In this document: positions 50,768 through 59,700 of the stretch, piece by piece
How positions within the stretch are numbered: position 1 is the stretch's first letter
Layout: the number at the start of each line of letters is the position of its first letter
NCBI GenBank assembly: GCA_921293015.1
Contig: OV121087.1
Location: 10,924,501 to 10,988,500 of the forward strand
DNA from: Phorcus lineatus
Taxonomy: Eukaryota > Mollusca > Gastropoda > Trochida > Trochidae
Length of the DNA: 64,000 nt
Direction: 5' to 3'
The notes under the pieces: model-generated
What the model was told of the DNA's origin: nothing
Seen by the model: only the letters and a program-made list of their open reading frames with translations
Database searches by the model: none
Translations under genes and position numbers: made by a program

Positions 50768-53700
50768 CAATAATACAAAGTACAGGAAGCATTGCTTATT
50801 TTCAGAAGCTGTTACAACCGTCTTGATGCTATGCTAGTGCTTTTTTACTATGACAATTCTGATACTGAATGTTCATTATGTAATGTAATTGAAGATGAAA
50901 TGCATATCATATATCATTGTCCAATACATCAAACTCTTCGTGATGATGTAACGTTATTATTCAGTCTAAAAAACATGGTATTTTATGGAATCTAATGATA
51001 AATATTTTCCTAATTGGAAAATTCTTACATAACGTGTTTCGTTTACGAGGAGAAATCCTTTAATGCGCATGTGTATGAATTTTCATGTGTGATACATATC
51101 TAATGTATTGTCCGATGGGTCAAAAGGCCTTGAAACCATTGAATTGAAATGAAATGATCAATTTCGATGTTTCCTAGGTTTGTGGTGTAGTAGTGGTACA
51201 GTTGGGGGATAATCGTTTCCAACCTTACTAACTTCATTCGCATGTAGGGATAACTGGGTATATTATATTATCTCCGCTGCGAAACACTTAACCTGGCATC
51301 TGGTTTAAAGCAACGTGTTTCTCAAAATAAGAAAGGCATCAATGTCATCAAATGTACAGAACTTATTACCAAAGCAAGTGATATATATATGTTATACACG
51401 AACACATATGACACACTTTCGAGTGTCATTCTTATGACCACTTGTTCGTATTCGTTTCGAAAAGGTTTTTAAACACAGTATGTCGAATTCCATTGTCTCT
51501 AAACAGAGGTAGCTCCGTCATAAATTCGTATACAACCTCTGTCTTAATACGAAGGTTTCTCGGGCACGAAATGGTGTCTTCCCACTTGCCACCACCCAAT
51601 GTTCTCCGTATGAAAGTCAGACAATGGAGGATGCAGGGGTCATCTCTAGATTTATTCATCACAATCAGAAACATTACAAAAGAATTCGATATACTCATAT
51701 TTTCATATTAAAAGTCCAACAAGTTGAGACATTATATTTGCATATTCAGTGGATCAGATCGGCTTCATCTCTCCGCATTTCAGAAAGAAATGTATTTAAG
51801 AGAAAAGTTTATTACTATGATTGAGCTGATATTGAGGGCATGAATCGAGGCATCAACAACATAGACTGGAACACGGTTTTTGAATGTAATGACATCGATA
51901 ATCTAACTGATGAGTTTATTGATATCTTGAGAAATGTATGTGATGTTTATGTCCCAAACAACGTTGTAACTATAAGACCCAGAGACAACCCATGGATTAA
52001 TAGCACTATACGAAAACTGATCAGGAAGAGAAATAGACAACATAAGAAAGCAAAGACTCGAAATTTTGATTCTGATTGGCAAACCTTTAGACTTCTGTGA
52101 AATAAAGTAACAGCAGCAGTGAGATCAGAAAAAAATGAAGTATATATATGCTGGGGTGTCACAAAGATCCGTCCTGGGACCGTTATTTTTTTTAGTTTAC
52201 ATTAATGATATTATAAGTGCTATTGATAATAATATTCGTCTATTTGCAGATGATACTTCAGTGTATGTTATTGTTGATAATCATGATTTTACTGCTGCTT
52301 CCTTGAATAATGACTTAACCAGGATTTCTAATTGGGCTGCAAGTTGACTTTAATCCAGGTAAGACTGAAACAATTGTATTCTCTCGCAGAAGTAATCAAG
52401 AGCCGATTCCTAGACTTACAATGCAAGGAGCAGTCATTAACGAAGTTGATAAACATAAGCATTTGGGAAGTACATTACAATCTGATTGTAGGTGGAATTC
52501 ACACATTGCTGAATTAGTTAAAAAGATAAGTCCATTAGTAAATTGCCTTCGTAGTCTAAAATATAGATTATCAAGAAAATCATTAGAGCGAATGATCATG
52601 TCTTACAAATTGCCAATTTTTGATTACTGTTCGCACATATGGGACAATTGCACATAAGAACAAGATAAAATCATTGAAAACTTGCATTTAGATGCTTTGC
52701 GGACGATTTGTAGGGCAGTTAGTGGAACAAGCCGTGCGTTAATTTATAGGGAAAATAGTGCCATCTCCCTAACTGAGCGTCGACAAACAAGTAAATTATC
52801 GTTATTATACAAAATGACTAACAATATGGCACCATATTATTTATGCCAACTTCTACCAGCGAGAGTATCACAGTTAACTGAACATAGACTCAGAAACAGT
52901 AATAATATCCAGAATCTTCGCTGTCGTATTGATCTGTATAGAAATTCATTTTTACCAGATACAATAATACAAAGGGAATAAGCTACCTGATAATATTTCC
53001 AATGCACTAATTTTAGGCAACTTCAAAACTCTATTGCAGTCTACAAAGCAGAAGTATGTAAATAAGTTTAATCTAAATTTTGGTACACGTTTCTGCCAAA
53101 TAGTTCATGCTCGCCTCGGACTTAGATGCAGTGACTTGAATGCACACATGTTTGAACGGCACATATCAGTAAGTCCATCCTGCTCTTGTGGTCACCCCTA
53201 TGAAGACCCACTGCATTATTTTTTAATTTGTCCAAATTTTTCCACTTTAAGAAATGAAATGTAATTTTATGTACAGGGCTACAATCTCAACTCTGTCTTA
53301 AATGGAGTCTCCAACCAAAATAAATTCATCAACAAATTGACACTTAAATCTGTCCATACTTTCATTATAAACTCACATAGGTTTGAAAAATGATTAATTT
53401 CCCCCATACGCTATACAGTATTTGCTTACTATCTTTCATGTATCGCGTTGTTTAATATTCGTGTTATTTTGTTATGTATTGATATAACATGTAATGGAGA
53501 TGTATTTATATAAGCCATTGCGGCTTGTTTACCGATTCATATTCAATTTATTAAATAAAAATATGTTTACACCGAAGAAATTCTACTCATATCTTAATAT
53601 AGTATGACTTACATATGGTAAAATGATATAAAGATAAACAATATACAAGATAATATACAAACTCGTACATACCATGTAACTCGGAAAGATTAATTGATCG

Positions 53701-56700
53701 TATTCCTTCACCATGTTCTTCGCTGATGAAAAACACTTGTCAAAAGCAATCTTGGTATGATCTGAACCATGGTTGTGGATGTTGTTAAATGTCGTGATGG
53801 AGTCGTTCTATGTGTTGATGGTAGCTGGACATGCAGATATGCTACATTTCCAGTGGATGCTGGTACCTCTGGTTCATTTTACTCGATACTTATAACCTCG
53901 CTGTACGAGGCTTCTGCCACAACGACCGTTGGGAATGAATTGAACGTCTACCTGTACAACTGACAGACAGACAGACATTTTATTCAGTAAAAGGCCACTG
54001 GCCCATAATACAGTCATAAGCAGGTAAATATTGCATGAGCGTTATAGAATTCACTAGAATTTCTTATTTTCCTAACGTGACATAAAAATAGACATAAATT
54101 GTTAATCACATCTTTATCTGTTGATGACATGAGATTAACAAAAGTGTATTTTCGAAATTGGATGTTTAAGATATTTATCAAGAAATATTTTCCTTATATC
54201 CGAATAGGCTTTACAGTAGAGTATCACATGTATTTCATCTTTAATTAGATTAAGATTAGACCTTTTACAAATAGAGTACCTGTACATTTTGAAATGACTG
54301 CTTCCATATCACCTTTCTTATATATGAGTGTCTACAGTGATCACTTAACATTAACTTAATCAACAAATACGAACAATCGCTGACCAAATGTACATGTGAA
54401 CATGATTAAAACCATTAAGGTTGAACACATTTCATTGACATTGACGAAGGTGGGGAGCTCAGCTGAGCATTTGACATGACCCCCGAGCTTGTATAAACAT
54501 TGTTTATCTTAATTCCGGCTAATGTCTGAGACCAGACACGAAATGTAGAACGCTGATTGGATGCAATGAAAGTTAGTTGTGCAATCAGCCAATTCATTCC
54601 AATCGTCCAACTTTATTCGAATATGTACGTTGCACATTGAGTCGTCTTTACAGAACACATACGCCTCAATTTACGACTGTATCATTGTACAGGCCTGTGT
54701 GACAACAAATATGTTATTCATGCATTCGGTGTTTTCATTGGCTAACATATTGCCAGGGAGTTTAATTAGCTATGTTGCGCCGGTTGGGGAAACTGCCTGA
54801 GCCCGACAAACCTTCGTATTAAGACAGAGATTGTAAAGAAAGCTACCGCTTTTTGGAGAGAATGGTCGAATTCTAGAGTGCCTTTTTATCAATACAGTTG
54901 TTGTTCGATGTGCTAATAGAAATATCCATCGGATATAAATGTGAACACTGTGTGACCAGCGGCTAAACGTTTCTATACTTTCACAATCACCCTGTGTATT
55001 GTTTTTTTTATTCAAGATATGCCAGCGCTAGCGATGCTTGACGAGTGCATGCCCCGACTGACGACAGTAGAGATACCCCGTGAACCAAACGACGACATCA
55101 ACGTAAAACTATGGCCACCCACTATCCGTATCAAGCGTTGTGGAAGCTGTAGCCCCAATGAAGGATGCGTTGTCAAAGATGCAGTCGACAGGCAATTCAG
55201 GGTATACCAAATGATAAATAGCATAGGCTATAAGCATTGCTAGGGGATATTTAGCTTTTTCTTTACAAATTACGGTAACCGAGCGAAAATGGGATAGTAA
55301 GGTGAATATGAGACCGCTAAAAATATATAATGACGCTTAAACAGCCAGATGCAATAAAGACATTGCGAAACAATGTATAAAAGGAAAATTTGATTATTTT
55401 TTTAACTACCTTTCATATATGAATATATTTTGGCTTAGCTCAATTTAAGGTAACATAACGTGAATAGTACTAAAATATGTGGGTTAAATAAGATCGATCC
55501 CTATGTATCTCAATTTAAATACTCTTTTGAAAACCAAAATCTCATTGAAACAAGCACAAATAATTGGCTCACATTTCGTTTGCTTTTCTACAGAACACAT
55601 TTGCTATCATGTGAATTATAGCGAAAACGAGCTGAGTGGTGAACATCACTAAAATTTTAAATCTTTTATCTTATTTTACTGAGATTTTTTAAACCCCTAG
55701 GTGATGGAGGTGCGTTTGTCGGACTCGGGGACCTCTGAAATGAGGAAAGAATTTGAGGCCCTCAGGCGGGTTAAAATCCTGGAACATACTGCGTGTGAAA
55801 ACGTGTGCATGATAAGGGCGAAGGACTGTAATTTGGGACAGGTATGGATGATTAAATGTTCAGAAATTCTTTTTGATTATATTAAGTAGTTTATTTTACT
55901 CCAATGTTAAAATGACACCTGTGATCAACACGTCTGTCAAAAACGAGCAATCAGGCTGTTTTCAAACCGTTCTTGAGAGGAAAGCAACTGATAGAAAGGG
56001 TTCGAATCCCACCACAGTCAATTATCTAAAACTTTTATTCCTCGTAAGAGGTCGATTGTATTCAGACTGTTCTTACAGAAAACGTTTCTACGTTTATGTG
56101 TTACGATTGAGTCATATATCTCGAAAATCCCCTAGTGATGCAAATCTTCAAAAACAGAATCCTTGCCGATTTCTACCAATCTGTAAAACTGATGGTTTGT
56201 TTAGGTAAACTGAGTACACGTTTGTAGCACACCATCTTCAAGTCATTGTCTCAGTTTTGCAAAGCAGCTAATTGATGATAAAATAGTTGATCACTTACGT
56301 TATTCTTACCTGTAACTTTTGGAAGTTTCAGGGGTGATACAGGTTTATCATTTGGTATAAATCACGCAGATTTGATTAGAAAAAGGTTTCGTTACTTGGA
56401 AAAAAATATGGAAGTTTTCAATGCGATAAATTAGAAGAGAAGGTCAGAACTTCACATCTTGTGGAAACAAATACAAGGGGACATTCCAGTTTAAACTTGG
56501 TTATAACCTTACCCAGTTGAAACATGTTACTGAGGGTACAATTTTAATTGTTGTATATTTGACGACTAGATAAATTAGTTCACACACACTAGGTAAACAA
56601 ATAAAAAGGAGACGTAAGCCATACATCAGCGAGAATTTAGAATGTATCTGCAGTGCATGGCGAAAAACTTAATTTATTTTACATCTGACAAAACTTCTTT

Positions 56701-59700
56701 TACAATCTATTTCATTGTTGCTTACATTTCTGATCCCTACATTAATAGCTGAAGAATTTTGTGAAAAAACTCAATTACAGCTGCATACCGAAAGTTTGTT
56801 CACTACCGACTGAACCCACTGAATCGTAGTGCAAATATCATGTAATTTGGATTTCGTTTCCATGTCAGTAGAATAACTTCTGCAAGACTGACAATGGATC
56901 ACCCACTGTCCATGTGTGAAATAGTCATTCCTGAACTCATTTTAGCTTTGTCCGGTCCCTCATGCAAACATTCTAATTTTGGAATTATGATATTAATATA
57001 GACAGAAGGGGTCACATTTTCGAAATTTCGATTTCGTTAAATGTCGAATAAAATGTTCCATATCGAATCTCTAAGATTAAAACCAACATAATAACATTGA
57101 CTTTGTGATAAGAAACAAACGCGACTTATTTCTAAAGAAGTTGATTAATTATAAAGGATTTTATGGAGAAAAATAATAATGAGTGTTTTCGGAATTTTGA
57201 CCCCTGGTTACTTCAATAACCTGTCAAAACTGTTACGGGTAATTGTGGGGTACGATAAACATTTGCCTTAAAGGAGAATGGATCTGCATATGTGTATTGA
57301 AAATTCAATAGGATACATTTCTTTTTCGCAACGCTACGATACCTCAAAGGCATCTCAAATTACATGATATTTTCTCAAATTACATGACATTTTCTCAAAT
57401 TACATGATATTTTCTCAAATTACATGATATTTTCTCAAATTACATGATATTTGCACTAGTATATTCAGGGATGTGAACAAACTTTTGACATGCAGCTGTA
57501 TGTGAACAAATGTGAATAAATTCCAGCGATTCGACGACGCAACGTGTCAGTGTGAGTGCCTAAAGTTGCATGACTGCTCCTCTTTACAACGTTGGAACTG
57601 GGATACGTGTCGCTGTGTGTGCAAGAACCCGAACAGAACCTGCCCGCCAGGGACTGCTGTAAATCCAGAAACCTGCATGTTCGTGTTCATGCTAAGTGTT
57701 AGAGCAGTGTTAGAAGTTTGAAGCGTATAGGGGCAGTAACACGTTTCCTTAATTGATCTAAACGATTTTTCCAAATTTAAGACACTTTTTAAATCAAGCA
57801 ATTTTAAAACGAACGCACCATGAGCGGTTAAGGTATGTGAATATATTTCCCTGACTCAAATGATTAAAAGGTGTTCACACAAAAATGCCCGCCAGTATAC
57901 TTTTCTTAAAACTTGATTATTTTTCTTTTTTTATTTATTCTATGACAAAATCCGTAGTTTATGACGAGCTGATTTGAGCTCATGACCTTCTTCAGTTTTG
58001 AGATAAACATGAAATAAAGTTTAATGAGGCAAATATTAAGAAATGAGGTTTTTTTAAAGAAATTTCAGATGTAGATAGTTCTGAAGAATTTCTTGATTAA
58101 GTTGGGAAGCAATTATAGAAATCCTTTTTACAAAGACACCTGACCTTCAGTTGAGGCATAATTGTGAGGGTATGATGCTTTCTTGCTCATTTTTTTCTTA
58201 AATCTATTACGAACCGTTCAATGTATCTTCAAACCCTCCTCGTCTGGGAAATCACCGCGTTAAAAAACCCGCCCTGTAAACGAAAAACCAGATTCCCAAT
58301 TTTTAGAGTAAAGGTCTACTCTCTAGTTTAATGGATTAATATCGGTTCTGATTAGATAAGGTAACCGTCACAAAAGATTAAAAGGTTAGACCTAAGCGTC
58401 CTCGGATACTGAGAAGTAAGATAATGACACGATGATGACTCTTATTTTTCAGGTGTTTGATCACCCTAGTAAAACTAGATGATGACTCGCTCGAATTTAC
58501 ATTGTGGCTGATCTTACTGTTGAAGGTATAAGACTAACCCTTACCACTGTATATGGACCAAACCAAGATGATCAAGGATTTTATATTTCTCTTTTTGAAA
58601 CCATAAATGAGTTTGATAATCAATCAAAAATTATTTCTTGGGATTGGAACCTTGTTGTTAATCCAGATATTGTTTTACAAAATTACAAAAATATTAATAA
58701 TCCAAAAGCTAGAAAGATTGTAATAGAAACTTGAAAAAATTAAAGAGGAAGAAGAAAAAGGTATACAAATAAGAACTAGAATTCAATGGTATGAAGAAGG
58801 GGAAAAAGCAACAAAATATTTCTGTCCCTTAGAACAAAGAAATTATACAAGCAAACTCTTCAACTCCTTAATTAATGAAAAAAAGAAACTTCTGACTGAT
58901 GGGAAAGCCATCCTCAATGAACAAGACAAGTTTTATCATAAACTCTATGCTTCTGATAATATTGATTGTGATACTGAAGGAATTTTAAACACCGTTAATA
59001 CTCCATTACTTAATAGCTTGATTGATCTTAAGAAAATGAAAATAAGTGTTTCCAAATGTAAGACAATGTTTTCGAAAACGAATGTACTATGAGCGGTTAT
59101 AGGCTATGTGAATATATTTCCCTACCTCAAATGATTAAAAGAAGTTTAAACAGAAAAGTAGTTTTAGATAATACCTTATTATATTTTCTACGACAAAATC
59201 ATGGGGGATAATGAGCTGACATAAACTTATGGTTAGGGACAATTTCAAGAAATAAATTTTTCAAAAAAACGTGATTCAACCTCTTAAAGCTTTAATCTAA
59301 TACAAATGTTTTGGGAATTACGTTAATGATTTGGATAGTTCTGAAGAATTTGTGGTGGAAAGACATTTCCGAAATAGGACCGGTTCTGGTATGGTAAAGA
59401 AGGAGTGACAAAAGATTTGAAGGTTAGGTAACCATATGTCCTCTGTTGATGAAATACTGCAAATGAAGTCAACGATCTACACCTTTAAAGACAGTTAATA
59501 AAATTCGCAGATTTGGGATCACCCTATTCGGACCGACCTAGGCGAACTCGGACACTGAGAACCAAGACAATGACAACAAAATCTTGCAGTTAATTAAGGA
59601 TGGTGACTTTTATTTTCAGTTGTTGGAACATCCGAATGAAACAAATCTCCGTGACCGTGACCTCAGACGATGAGGAGCAAGACGACGAAATCCCTCCTAC

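Larger units (their letters stand above)
51490..54865. mobile_element. 3.4-kb inverted-repeat DNA transposon
   Basis: The ends are imperfect inverted repeats of about 70-80 bp (51490-51566 and about 54799-54865), starting CCATT and sharing CTCTGTCTTAATACGAAGG. The direct repeat TCGAATT flanks both sides (51483-51489 and 54866-54872). PVF-A intron 3 has a single uninterrupted TCAAATT at 24727-24733 in the same context, so this is the empty site. No transposase is recognisable inside; most of the interior is a dead LINE. The 7-8-bp duplication does not decide the superfamily. Confidence 0.8.

Noticed and set aside
53769-53963. Possible secreted or exonized 64-residue protein
   Set aside because: No family similarity, no splice context, and it lies within the right half of a DNA transposon.
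59512-59560. Start of PVF-B exon 7 at the position homologous to PVF-A
   Set aside because: In the required phase it reaches a TAG within about ten codons and the expected TGT is TTT; the acceptor at 59619 keeps the frame and the CxC motif.
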